Origin: Oceanirhabdus sp. W0125-5
GTDB taxonomy: Bacteria > Bacillota > Clostridia > Clostridiales > Clostridiaceae
Length of the DNA: 64,000 nucleotides
Assembly: GCF_027938815.1 (NCBI RefSeq)
Contig: NZ_CP115913.1
Location: forward strand, 3,320,001 to 3,384,000
Reading direction: 5' to 3'
Shown here: one piece after another, positions 7,456 through 15,205 of the stretch
Position numbering within the stretch: the stretch's first letter is position 1
Layout of the letters: each line of letters begins with the position of its first letter
The notes under the pieces: generated by a model
The model's database searches: none
The model's input: only the letters and a program-made list of their open reading frames with translations
Told to the model about the DNA's origin: nothing
Position numbers and translations under genes: made by a program

Positions 7456-9124
7456 ACAAACAGGTATTAAAATTATGGCTAGACTTATAAAGATTTTGAA
7501 ACCCTTATCTCCAATAATGTTTATTACAATTACTTTTGGAGTCCTAGGTTTTTTAGCTGCAATATCAATAACCACATTTGGAGCAGTAGCAGTAGCTGCT
7601 AAACTGGGAATAAATATGGGATTTAGTGTATCAAAGGCTGTAAGTATAATAATCGCTTGTGCGATACTAAGAGGGATTTTAAGGTATGTAGAGCAATATT
7701 CTGGACACTATATAGCATTTAGAATACTAGCAATACTTAGAGACAAGGTGTATAAAGCATTAAGAAAACTAGCACCTGCAAAGCTTGAAACAAAAGAAAA
7801 GGGTAATTTAATATCAATAATTACCAGTGATATAGAATTACTAGAAGTTTTTTATGCACATACAATAGCACCTATTGCTATTGCAATACTAACTTCAATT
7901 ATAATATCAACAGTATTATTTAAATTAAACCCTTACTTTGGGATATTATCATCAGTTTTCTATATTACTATTGGATATGTAATACCTGTTGTATTATCTA
8001 AACTTGGAAATAAAGCAGGTATAGAATATAGAAATGAATTTGGAAAGACAAATAGTTTTTTATTAGATTCATTAAGAGGTATAAAGGAAGTTTTATTATT
8101 TGGTGAAGGTGAAAAAAGACTTAAAGAAATAAATGATAATAGTGACACATTAAACTCAAAGTTAAAAGTCATAAAATCACATGAAGGATTAATTAAAGCT
8201 TTAACTGATGTTACTATAATGATATCTATACTTACTTTTCTATTTGCAGGAGTTGTTTTATATAAAAATAGAATTCTAAATTTAGGTGAGGTATTAGTGG
8301 CAATAGTGTTGCTATCAAGTTCATTTGGACCAGTAGTAGCTTTGAGTAATCTATCTAATAACCTGGTTCATACTTTTGCCTGTGCACAGAGATTATTTAA
8401 CATCTTAGACGAAGTGCCAGCTGTAAATGAGATTGAGGGAGAAATAGAATTAGTAACAAATGATATTACTATAGAAAATATAGATTTCAGCTATGCTTCA
8501 AGAGAAGAGAAACTATTAAGAAATGTGAGTCTTCAAATAAATAAAGGGGATAAGCTTGCAATTATAGGTCCTAGTGGATGTGGTAAAAGCACTTTAATAA
8601 AACTTATAATGAGATTCTGGGATGTTAAATCAGGAAGTATAAAATTTGGTAATAAAAATATAAATAGTATACCAAGTAAAACACTTAGAAAGAATCAATC
8701 ATTAGTGAGTCAAGAGACATTTTTATTCAATGATAGTATAGAAAATAATATTAAAATTGGGAATAAGAATGCATCACATGAGCGAGTTGTAGAAGCATGC
8801 AAGAAAGCATCAATACATGAATTTATAAAAACACTTCCAAAAGGATATGAAACTAATGTAGGTGAGCTTGGAGGAAATTTATCTGCAGGAGAAAGGCAAA
8901 GACTTGGTATTGCAAGAGCATTTTTACGTGATGCCCCTGTTATTATATTAGATGAACCTACAAGTAATTTAGATACATTAAATGAAGCTGTAATACTGAG
9001 AAGTATAAAGAATGAATGCAGTGATAAAACTGTAATAATGGTTTCTCATAGAAAAAGCAGTGTTTCAATTTGTGAGAAAAAGGTATATGCTACGGAACAT
9101 GGGATTACTACTTTTAAAAGGTAA
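7445..9124 (+). CDS. ABC transporter permease/ATPase, CydC-like
   Basis: This 559-aa partner of the preceding half-transporter has an N-terminal six-helix domain and a C-terminal ATPase. The ATPase shows Walker A GPSGCGKST, signature LSAGERQRLGIAR, Walker B VIILDEPTSNLD and H-loop VSHRKSS. The signature has A in place of the usual second G (LSAGE rather than LSGGQ), as in many CydC-type subunits, so the two ATP sites are likely unequal. GTG start overlapping the previous gene by 11 bases, which fits a heterodimeric exporter. Confidence 0.75.
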   Translation: MENRQTGIKIMARLIKILKPLSPIMFITITFGVLGFLAAISITTFGAVAVAAKLGINMGFSVSKAVSIIIACAILRGILRYVEQYSGHYIAFRILAILRDKVYKALRKLAPAKLETKEKGNLISIITSDIELLEVFYAHTIAPIAIAILTSIIISTVLFKLNPYFGILSSVFYITIGYVIPVVLSKLGNKAGIEYRNEFGKTNSFLLDSLRGIKEVLLFGEGEKRLKEINDNSDTLNSKLKVIKSHEGLIKALTDVTIMISILTFLFAGVVLYKNRILNLGEVLVAIVLLSSSFGPVVALSNLSNNLVHTFACAQRLFNILDEVPAVNEIEGEIELVTNDITIENIDFSYASREEKLLRNVSLQINKGDKLAIIGPSGCGKSTLIKLIMRFWDVKSGSIKFGNKNINSIPSKTLRKNQSLVSQETFLFNDSIENNIKIGNKNASHERVVEACKKASIHEFIKTLPKGYETNVGELGGNLSAGERQRLGIARAFLRDAPVIILDEPTSNLDTLNEAVILRSIKNECSDKTVIMVSHRKSSVSICEKKVYATEHGITTFKR

Positions 9125-9223
9125 TGTAATTCAGCGGTCACAGGATGATTTTCCATAATCCAATAATTGTTATAAAACATATTTTAGAGTCAATCACCTC
9201 TATGTAAAAAATAATTGTACAAG

Positions 9224-9263
9224 TTAATAGCGACATACTGTTGTCGCTATTAAATGCTATAAT
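9224..9263 (+). promoter_or_regulatory. Operator-like 12-bp perfect inverted repeat beside a -10 box
   Basis: TTAATAGCGACA (9224-9235) and TGTCGCTATTAA (9242-9253) are exact inverted copies with a 6-base spacer. TATAAT follows at 9258-9263. No good -35 is seen at standard spacing, so the promoter may need an activator binding the repeat, or the repeat may be a repressor site over the -35 region. Confidence 0.6.
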
Positions 9264-9297
9264 TAATATATATTTACATGTTAGGAGGGGAGTTACT

Positions 9298-9750
9298 ATG
9301 TATGATAGTCATTTTTACACACTAAATGGGGTATGCCCATGCAAAATTGAAGAGACTGTAGTGGAGCGAGCGGCACAAATATTTGAGAAATTTCCTGATC
9401 CTATGTCTTTTGCGATTGAGATGAATAGAGAGAACGTAATCGGAAAGGGTTTCTGGTACAGTGTAGATGAGAATACAATTTTCATTACGAAGATATCAGC
9501 GGAAGAATGTGGTGGTGGTTGCTCAGATAATAACACACTAGTAGGACGACATTGTCACTGTGACCACTACAACCACTCCAAAGAGAAACATCCTAAATAC
9601 TATTGTAAGTGCGCTGCAGAGTTCTATCGTCCTTTGTTCGGACCATTATTCGGAGAAAATGTATTGATGGAGCCTTATGAGACCGTATTATCTGGGGACA
9701 ATCAATGTACCATAGCAGTGCGTTTGGGAAAATTTGAATCCCCCGACTAA
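9298..9750 (+). CDS. Cys-rich protein with V4R/ATC-hydrolase-like C-terminus
   Basis: A 150-aa protein with ATG at 9298 after a strong AGGAGGGG; an upstream in-frame TTG lacks a site. The N-terminus has CPCK, the middle a Cys/His cluster (ECGGGCSDN, then RHCHCDHYNH) and YCKCAAEFYRPLF. The last 45 residues, with the pattern FYRPLFGPLFG...LSGDNQCTIAV, resemble the end of V4R and L-2-amino-thiazoline-4-carboxylate hydrolase-like domains, where a Cys and aromatic pocket bind small ligands. Ten Cys suggest metal or haem/corrin binding. The exact function is unknown. It has its own operator and terminator. Confidence 0.6.
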   Translation: MYDSHFYTLNGVCPCKIEETVVERAAQIFEKFPDPMSFAIEMNRENVIGKGFWYSVDENTIFITKISAEECGGGCSDNNTLVGRHCHCDHYNHSKEKHPKYYCKCAAEFYRPLFGPLFGENVLMEPYETVLSGDNQCTIAVRLGKFESPD

Positions 9751-9777
9751 TTAATTAGTCGGGGGTAGTTTTTTTTT
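9740..9777 (+). terminator. Strong intrinsic terminator
   Basis: A 26-bp perfect palindrome (CCCCCGACTAATT and its complement) overlaps the stop codon, followed by nine T. Confidence 0.92.
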
Positions 9778-9792
9778 GTTGAATCACTATGA

Positions 9793-11403
9793 CTAATCCT
9801 TTCGTATAGTATATACTGCTGTAACAGTACCATCGAACCTTACAAAGGAAATTCTCATTTCTGATTCGGTTACTTCAGTTCTGATTGCAATATATTTATC
9901 TTGATTTTCAGTGGGACCTCCACCTAATATTAATGGAAAAGTAAATTCTTTATTATCGTGTTTTACTACTGCTGGAACATGAGTGTGACCAGCAAAAACT
10001 GCATCAATTTTCATTTTATTTAATATATCACACCAATTTTTTTGATAAGTTTTAAAAACTGCTGCTCCTGCATTGCTATACTCATCCAAGGGAATATGGA
10101 CAAATACGATTCTATATTTTGCATTTTTATATGCATCACTATCATATATAGATTTGAGCCATTTTGTTTGAAGCTTTCTATAATTTTCGAAATCTACTAA
10201 TCCGCTATATTCCTGGTGTGAATCTAGTTTGTCTTCTCCAGAATCTAAGACTACAGCGAATATTGGTCCTAAGCTAAAGGTGTAATAATGATTATTATTA
10301 GGAAGCGCTATATAGTTCGATAACTCTCTTGCTGCACCACCTCTTGTTTCATGGTTACCTCGAACAAAATAAAATGGTTTTTCACCATTGGTAGTAACAG
10401 ATAACGGACTTAAAATTTTATCTACTATATCAGAAGTGCTGTCTATTGTATTAATAATATCTCCATTTAATACAACAAAATCATAATCATCATTTGGTAG
10501 AAATTTTTCATATATATTTTTATTTTCATGTACATCATTTAGTGTATAGAATATTAATTTATCTTTTGAACTTAAATTGCTGTACTTTTTGAAGCTGCTA
10601 AAGACTGTGTTTCCATAGTTAACGTTATTCTGATAAATATGTTTGATATTAGTACTGGAAACTCTGTAAATTATTAAATTATTATTAGAGATAGGTATTA
10701 CTACTTTATGATATTTAGTATTAGCATTGATTAGTCCATTAGATGACATAGAAGCTTTCTTTAGATGAGCTATATCAGGTCCATATTCTACAGTAGCAGT
10801 GCTGTTTTTATCTGTGGTCCAAATTATTGCAATACGGTCCTTGTCTATAACTTGTACATTAGGACCAGAGGTTATTTTCACATTACCAAAATTCATTATT
10901 TTCATGAGTATTAATATTAAAGCAACAACTATGGCAGAGTAATAAAATATAGGAATTTGACAAATTTTTAAAGTAGGGCTAAAAAAAATAAGGATAAAAA
11001 ATAGCACAATGATAAACAAATATGGTGTTGGGGATTTTAAATAAGAGGTTACTAAATATTGTGACCCCTCCATCCTGCTAAATAAGTAAGTACTAAAGGA
11101 TGATAATAATACTCCAAGTATTATTGGAATAACAATATTTGAAATAGATACTGGATTAATAATTTTTTTAGGTTTGTTAATTAAAAGAATAAAAAGTATA
11201 AGAGAATATATAAAATACCCAGTGTATATGCTAAATAATAGAGTTGAAAATGGTAATTGATTAATAAATGGTGTCTTAGTATCTCTATCTATGAAATACC
11301 AAAAGGGTCTCATTGATAAAAAAATCAGTATATTATAGATAGATAAAGTTAAAGTAAATGTAAAAAAACTAATAATTAGGGTTTTTGGTAACTTACTTTC
11401 CAT
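9793..11403 (-). CDS. Membrane-anchored metallophosphoesterase with fibronectin-like domain
   Basis: This 536-aa protein has about five hydrophobic helices in residues 1-165. A beta-rich region (residues about 180-270) resembles the N-terminal domain of purple acid phosphatases. A calcineurin-like phosphoesterase domain follows. Its motifs are LNDVHE (D-x-H), VLNGDI (GD), RGNHETRG (GNHE), VHIPLDE and FAGHTHVP (GHTH), so the metal site looks intact. The catalytic domain probably faces outside. ATG start with AAGGAGG close upstream. The substrate is unknown. Confidence 0.82.
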   Translation of the reverse strand: MESKLPKTLIISFFTFTLTLSIYNILIFLSMRPFWYFIDRDTKTPFINQLPFSTLLFSIYTGYFIYSLILFILLINKPKKIINPVSISNIVIPIILGVLLSSFSTYLFSRMEGSQYLVTSYLKSPTPYLFIIVLFFILIFFSPTLKICQIPIFYYSAIVVALILILMKIMNFGNVKITSGPNVQVIDKDRIAIIWTTDKNSTATVEYGPDIAHLKKASMSSNGLINANTKYHKVVIPISNNNLIIYRVSSTNIKHIYQNNVNYGNTVFSSFKKYSNLSSKDKLIFYTLNDVHENKNIYEKFLPNDDYDFVVLNGDIINTIDSTSDIVDKILSPLSVTTNGEKPFYFVRGNHETRGGAARELSNYIALPNNNHYYTFSLGPIFAVVLDSGEDKLDSHQEYSGLVDFENYRKLQTKWLKSIYDSDAYKNAKYRIVFVHIPLDEYSNAGAAVFKTYQKNWCDILNKMKIDAVFAGHTHVPAVVKHDNKEFTFPLILGGGPTENQDKYIAIRTEVTESEMRISFVRFDGTVTAVYTIRKD

Positions 11404-11591
11404 TTTTGCCTCCTTGTAATTATATTATATTTTATTATTTGATGATAATAAAAAGAAGCAAATACTATAAATATAGAAAATTCATTGATACTTATGAAGA
11501 TTAGAAGGTATATTTAATGTTTTCTAGAATATAACAATATAAAGTTGTTTTGAATTCACGATTATTGACTATATTGTAAGGAGTGTTTTAT

Positions 11592-12479
11592 ATGTGTAAT
11601 TTTGTTCTAACAGTTGGTAGTACAGCGGATATGCCATATGAGTACTTCAAAAATAGAAGTATCCCTTTTGTATGCTTTCATTATATTATTGATGGAACAG
11701 AATATTTAGATGATCTAGGACAAACTATTTCATTTGATGAATTTTATGATAGAATTGCGAAAGGATCTATGCCTACAACCTCTCAGGTGAACGTTGGGGA
11801 ATTTATTAATTTTTTTGAACCATATTTGAAAGATGGAAAGGATATCCTTCACATTTCTTTTTCATCAGGGTTATCAGGATCTTACAATTCTGCATGCATT
11901 GCACGAGAGGATCTTCTATCAAGATATCCCGATAGAAAAATATTGATTGCAGATTCCTTAGCAGCATCATCTGGGTATGGGCTTCTCATAGATATGGCTG
12001 CAGATATGAGGGATAATGGAGGAAAAATTGAAGAGATATACTCTTGGATAGAAGAAAACAAGCTTAATGTGCACCATTGGTTTTTTTCTACTGATCTTAC
12101 ACATTATAAACGTGGGGGCCGAATTTCAGCAACATCTGCTGCTGTTGGAAACCTGCTGAACATTTGCCCGCTTTTAAACATGAGCTTTGACGGTAAACTA
12201 GTTCCTCGAAAGAAAGTTAGAGGTAAAAAACATATTAGAGCCGAAATTGTACGAATGATGGAAGAACATGCGAATAACGGTAAGGAGTATTCAGGGAAGT
12301 GTTTCATCTCTAATTCAGCATGCTATGATGATGCACAGATGGTGGCTGATTTGGTTGAGGAAAAGTTTCCTAATCTTAATGGTCCCGTTATGATAAACAA
12401 TATTGGAACTGTAATAGGTTCTCATACTGGTCCCGGAACTGTAGCCTTATTCTTTTTAGGTGATAAGCGAGAAGACTGA
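11592..12479 (+). CDS. DegV-family fatty-acid-binding protein
   Basis: This 295-aa protein starts with the DegV pattern GSTADMPYEYF and then VCFHYIIDG and MPTTSQVNVGEF. SSGLSGSYNSA, ADSLAASSGYG and a C-terminal GSHTGPGTVALFF complete a full-length DegV fold. In Gram-positives these proteins present fatty acids to the FakA kinase. The ATG at 11592 follows AAGGAG by 8 bases; the GTG at 11583 overlaps that site and is unlikely. The next gene begins 27 bases downstream. Confidence 0.88.
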   Translation: MCNFVLTVGSTADMPYEYFKNRSIPFVCFHYIIDGTEYLDDLGQTISFDEFYDRIAKGSMPTTSQVNVGEFINFFEPYLKDGKDILHISFSSGLSGSYNSACIAREDLLSRYPDRKILIADSLAASSGYGLLIDMAADMRDNGGKIEEIYSWIEENKLNVHHWFFSTDLTHYKRGGRISATSAAVGNLLNICPLLNMSFDGKLVPRKKVRGKKHIRAEIVRMMEEHANNGKEYSGKCFISNSACYDDAQMVADLVEEKFPNLNGPVMINNIGTVIGSHTGPGTVALFFLGDKRED

Positions 12480-12506
12480 TTGAATAAATATGAAAGGTAG
12501 AAACAT

Positions 12507-12938
12507 ATGAATATCTTACAAATTGGAATATTGATTTTTACCATTATTGAGTTTGGCAATATAATGACATTATACTTTAATCCAGGTTCGCAGATTGGTA
12601 ATGGAGTAGGAGTATTTAATGCATGGGAAAAATCGAAGCGAGATAATCAAATACATGAATTTATTAAATACTTAGTTTATTGGGTAGCTGGTGCTAAGTT
12701 GATTTTTATTATGATGGCCATAGTGGTTATTATATTTGGTAATCAAATGACACAAATATTTACAGTTGTTGCATTAATAATCTCAATACTATCATTTTAT
12801 TGGAGATTGTTCCCAATGATAATTAAAATGGACAAAAGGGGAGAAATTACTCCTAAAGGTTACTCAAAAGCTTTAGGAATAATGATAACTGCATTTATTA
12901 TAGGCTTTTCTGTTGTTTTAGTAATAGCTTTAATATAG
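12507..12938 (+). CDS. Small four-helix membrane protein of unknown function
   Basis: A 143-aa protein with four hydrophobic segments: ILQIGILIFTIIEFGNI, LIFIMMAIVVIIFG, FTVVALIISILSFYW and LGIMITAFIIGFSVVLVIAL. A soluble loop NAWEKSKRDNQIHEF follows the first. I recognise no domain family. ATG start with GAAAGGTAG upstream. It may be co-transcribed with degV. Confidence 0.65.
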   Translation: MNILQIGILIFTIIEFGNIMTLYFNPGSQIGNGVGVFNAWEKSKRDNQIHEFIKYLVYWVAGAKLIFIMMAIVVIIFGNQMTQIFTVVALIISILSFYWRLFPMIIKMDKRGEITPKGYSKALGIMITAFIIGFSVVLVIALI

Positions 12939-13004
12939 GAAACGGATTATGAATCTGATTATATCACAGAAAAAGTTAAAGAATTTATTAAAACACTGAA
13001 ATAA
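12939..13004 (+). pseudogene. 21-codon remnant, possible C-terminal end of a flavodoxin-like gene
   Basis: Directly after the stop of the membrane protein the same frame reads ETDYESDYITEKVKEFIKTL-K-stop with no start of its own. The ending resembles the last helix of flavodoxin/FMN-reductase-type proteins. It may be the tail of a deleted gene or a chance open stretch. Confidence 0.3.
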
Positions 13005-13016
13005 AAATCATGTATT

Positions 13017-13062
13017 AAAAAGAAGGAGTAAATTATATTAAAATAATTTGCTCCCTCTTTTT
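13017..13062 (+). repeat. Inverted pair of the CTCCCTCTTTTT motif, possibly also a terminator
   Basis: AAAAAGAAGGAG (13017-13028) and CTCCCTCTTTTT (13051-13062) are inverted with one mismatch around an AT-rich loop. They could act as a terminator after the membrane gene, but the same motif recurs unpaired further on. Confidence 0.65.
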
Positions 13063-13132
13063 AAGGAAAGTATAAATAATTCTCTCTAATATACATACAA
13101 TATTTATAAAACATATAGAGAGGAGAAATAAT

Positions 13133-13345
13133 ATGCCTTGGAAACGCGGAAGAATAAGACTAGATGATGGTTCTACTTATCCTGCTGAAATGTTGGTTAA
13201 AGATAATGGGGAAGTATGGAATGTTAAGATTAATAAGGGGAGCGAAAGCGTAACCGAAATAGATGCAAATAGATTTGCAGCTATGTTAGATAAAACTGTA
13301 GAAGAAGTTTATCCATTTACATACGAGTTGGATGAATTAGAATAA
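13133..13345 (+). CDS. Small conserved-looking protein, unknown function
   Basis: A 70-aa protein beginning MPWKRGRIRLDDGSTYPAEM and rich in Asp/Glu, with a compact beta-strand pattern and no membrane segment. GAGAGGAG lies at ideal distance before the ATG, and a strong terminator follows four bases after the stop, so it is a genuine single-gene unit. I do not recognise a family. Confidence 0.7.
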   Translation: MPWKRGRIRLDDGSTYPAEMLVKDNGEVWNVKINKGSESVTEIDANRFAAMLDKTVEEVYPFTYELDELE

Positions 13346-13349
13346 AAGT

Positions 13350-13382
13350 AGCAGTAGAGAAATTTCTCTACTGCTATTTTTA
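13350..13382 (+). terminator. Strong intrinsic terminator
   Basis: A 26-bp perfect palindrome (AGCAGTAGAGAAA and complement) is followed by ATTTTT. Confidence 0.9.
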
Positions 13383-13576
13383 AATATATAATTATGTTAA
13401 GATACCTAACAAGTACTTTCTACTTAATTTTATGGCTATATAATATTATTCAAAAAAGGAAATTCAAGGTAGATGCAGAATAAGTAATATAAAGATAAAA
13501 GTCTAACTACGTAGATAAAATATATTTTAAGTAGATTTTTATCAATTAATTAATTTTTGTGAGAGGGGAGGAAAAT

Positions 13577-13951
13577 ATGAGAATTAAAGCTAATAAATTT
13601 GCATTTATATATGCATCTTTACCAGCACTAGGTGGATTTATAGGAGCAAGCTTTGCAGGAAAGCAAAGTACGAATTTAATTCTTGGATTTATAGGCTTTA
13701 CGGTAGTTCTGTGGTTTATCTTTGGCATCTCGTTAATTAAAGAGATTGAGGTACAGGGTAGTGAATTAATCATTAGAAAATTCTTTATTTCAAAGGAAAA
13801 AAGAATTAATAATATTCTTGATATTGATTTCTCAAAAGGAAAAATCAATGTTTCTACAACAGATGGTAAAAACTTTGAATTAAATTCTAAATATTTTAAT
13901 GAAAACGACTTAAAAGAATTTAATGAATATGTAGTCGCTCACGTTAACTAA
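13577..13951 (+). CDS. Small membrane protein with PH-like domain
   Basis: A 124-aa protein. Two membrane segments (FAFIYASLPALGGFIGASF and ILGFIGFTVVLWFIFGI) precede a beta-strand region with the pattern EIEVQGSELIIRKFF...INNILDIDFSKGKINVSTTDG, the layout of bacterial PH-like (bPH) proteins. The ATG at 13577 has GGGGAGG upstream; the GTG at 13559 overlaps that site. Function unknown. Confidence 0.7.
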   Translation: MRIKANKFAFIYASLPALGGFIGASFAGKQSTNLILGFIGFTVVLWFIFGISLIKEIEVQGSELIIRKFFISKEKRINNILDIDFSKGKINVSTTDGKNFELNSKYFNENDLKEFNEYVVAHVN

Positions 13952-13955
13952 AGTT

Positions 13956-13987
13956 CTCTCCCTCTTTTTGAGGAGATATTTTTTGAA
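13956..13987 (+). terminator. Intrinsic terminator containing a CTCCCTCTTTTT copy
   Basis: TCTCCCTC pairs with GAGGAGA around a TTTTT loop and is followed by TATTTTTT. The motif copy at 13958-13969 forms the left arm and the loop. Confidence 0.6.
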
Positions 13988-14085
13988 AATAATAATGAGC
14001 TATGCCTTTGGTTTAGGAATAGCTCATTATAACTAAAAATTTAATACTTGCATTTTAAATACTTAATTATTAATATTAGAAGTTC

Positions 14086-14709
14086 TTATACATTCATTAA
14101 TATTTTTTGTGCATTAGTAAGTAATTCATTAATTTCAACTAATTGTCCAATTTCTGTATAATTTTTAAGATGTATACCGTTTAAGAATATCTCCATCTTT
14201 TTATATCTACAATCATTATGCAGCTCCTTTATCAATTCTTTAAGTTCATCCACTAAAAGCTCCTTATTATCTATAAACTTTTGTGCTATTACCTTCCTAT
14301 CTTTTATGTAGCTAACAACAAACAGTCTACATGTTTTCGAAATAGATATATATTCTTTAGTATCAAATGGCGATAATACAGCAGATTGTTCAACTAAAAA
14401 TGTTTCTTTTGGGGAAAAAGTAATACTAATAAATTCAATAATTGCTCGTTTTTCAATCCCCATTGCATCATCATCAATTAATACAAAAATCTCTGGTTTT
14501 AAGAATCTTTTCACATTAGACCTAATTTTACTTAATACCTCACACTTAATTTCTTTAAATATCGATCCTAACTCAAAAATATTAACGTAAAAAGGAATGT
14601 TCGGATATGAGGTAAGAGTATTAAAATGGTATTCTATCAACTTATCCTCATTATTTACTTTAACTATCATTTTATTATCTCTTAAAACAATAAATAATTT
14701 ATCTCTCAT
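14086..14709 (-). CDS. Unknown protein with degenerate actin/MreB-like features
   Basis: A 207-aa soluble protein with ATG start and GAGGTAATCC upstream. By eye, KPEIFVLIDDDAMGIEKRAI...ETFLVEQSAVLSPF follows the MreB pattern KPRVVICVPSGVTEVEKRAV...EVYLIEEPxAAAIG, and KTCRLFVVSYIKDRKVIAQKF sits where MreB has its DIGGGTTxxAVxSLGGIV block. The Gly-rich nucleotide loops are absent, so it would be a pseudo-actin or a truncated relative. It is divergent from the RHH/coiled-coil gene across a repeat-rich 496-bp region, which suggests one functional unit. The fold assignment is an inference and needs structure prediction. Confidence 0.55.
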   Translation of the reverse strand: MRDKLFIVLRDNKMIVKVNNEDKLIEYHFNTLTSYPNIPFYVNIFELGSIFKEIKCEVLSKIRSNVKRFLKPEIFVLIDDDAMGIEKRAIIEFISITFSPKETFLVEQSAVLSPFDTKEYISISKTCRLFVVSYIKDRKVIAQKFIDNKELLVDELKELIKELHNDCRYKKMEIFLNGIHLKNYTEIGQLVEINELLTNAQKILMNV

Positions 14710-14821
14710 GGATTACCTCGCTAAAATTATGTATTTTATTTTCTAATATTGTAAAATATAGCATAAAAATTTAATCAATACAAGATTTATATAGCAAAAA
14801 CGTTAATTCGGAATATTTTTT

Positions 14822-14879
14822 TTGCTCCCTCTTTTTGAAACCATCCATTTCATTCTTTTTATCCTTTCTCCCTCTTTTT
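14822..14879 (+). repeat. Two direct copies of the CTCCCTCTTTTT motif
   Basis: Perfect 12-mers at 14825-14836 and 14868-14879, 43 bases apart, in the divergent intergenic region. The first is embedded in TTGCTCCCTCTTTTTG, which recurs inverted at 15932-15947. Neither copy forms a hairpin. Confidence 0.8.
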
Positions 14880-14986
14880 TATCAATTAATTCTCTAATTT
14901 TTAAAACACAATATTACCAACGTTTTCTTACAATTTCTATCCATTTTACATAAACACCCATTTACACCATATAAACACAACATGCT

Positions 14987-15026
14987 ATTTATATTCAATA
15001 TAATAAAAGTTATATTGAATATAAAT
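14987..15026. repeat. 17-bp perfect inverted repeat
   Basis: ATTTATATTCAATATAA (14987-15003) and its exact complement (15010-15026) are separated by TAAAAG. No T-run or gene end is nearby, so a DNA-binding or strand-opening site is likelier than a terminator. Confidence 0.8.
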
Positions 15027-15058
15027 TGTTTACACACTAAAGTAATTCGTTGTAAACA
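15027..15058. repeat. 8-bp inverted repeat TGTTTACA / TGTAAACA
   Basis: Exact inverted copies at 15027-15034 and 15051-15058 flank 16 bases, directly adjoining the 17-bp repeat. A protein-binding pair is plausible. Confidence 0.5.
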
Positions 15059-15060
15059 TG

Positions 15061-15135
15061 CGTATACATACCATTTACGTGTACTTGTATACATGTATAC
15101 AATATGTATACAAATTTCATAAAGTGTGTTATAAT
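15061..15135 (+). promoter_or_regulatory. Promoter of the RHH/coiled-coil gene overlapped by TGTATACA iterons
   Basis: TGTATACA occurs at 15086-15093, 15094-15101 and 15105-15112, with a CGTATACA variant at 15061-15068. The first two form an 18-bp perfect palindrome (15085-15102). The last copy contains the -35 TATACA (15107-15112), 17 bases from TATAAT (15130-15135). This is the expected layout for autoregulation by the encoded RHH protein. Confidence 0.75.
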
Positions 15136-15183
15136 AAATTTGAGAGAAAATGATGAAAATATAAGAATAAAACCGAGCATAGG

Positions 15184-15194
15184 AAAAGAGGGAG
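15184..15194 (-). repeat. Inverted copy of the CTCCCTCTTTTT motif over the RBS
   Basis: AAAAGAGGGAG (11 of 12 positions) contains the Shine-Dalgarno GGGAGG of the coiled-coil gene. It is in opposite orientation to the copies on its left. Confidence 0.55.
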
Positions 15195-15205
15195 GAAAAA
15201 TCAAA

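Noticed and set aside
13956..13987. Explaining all CTCCCTCTTTTT copies as terminators
   Set aside because: Only the 13.0 and 13.96 kb copies can form hairpins; those at 14825, 14868 and 15933 have no pairing arm.
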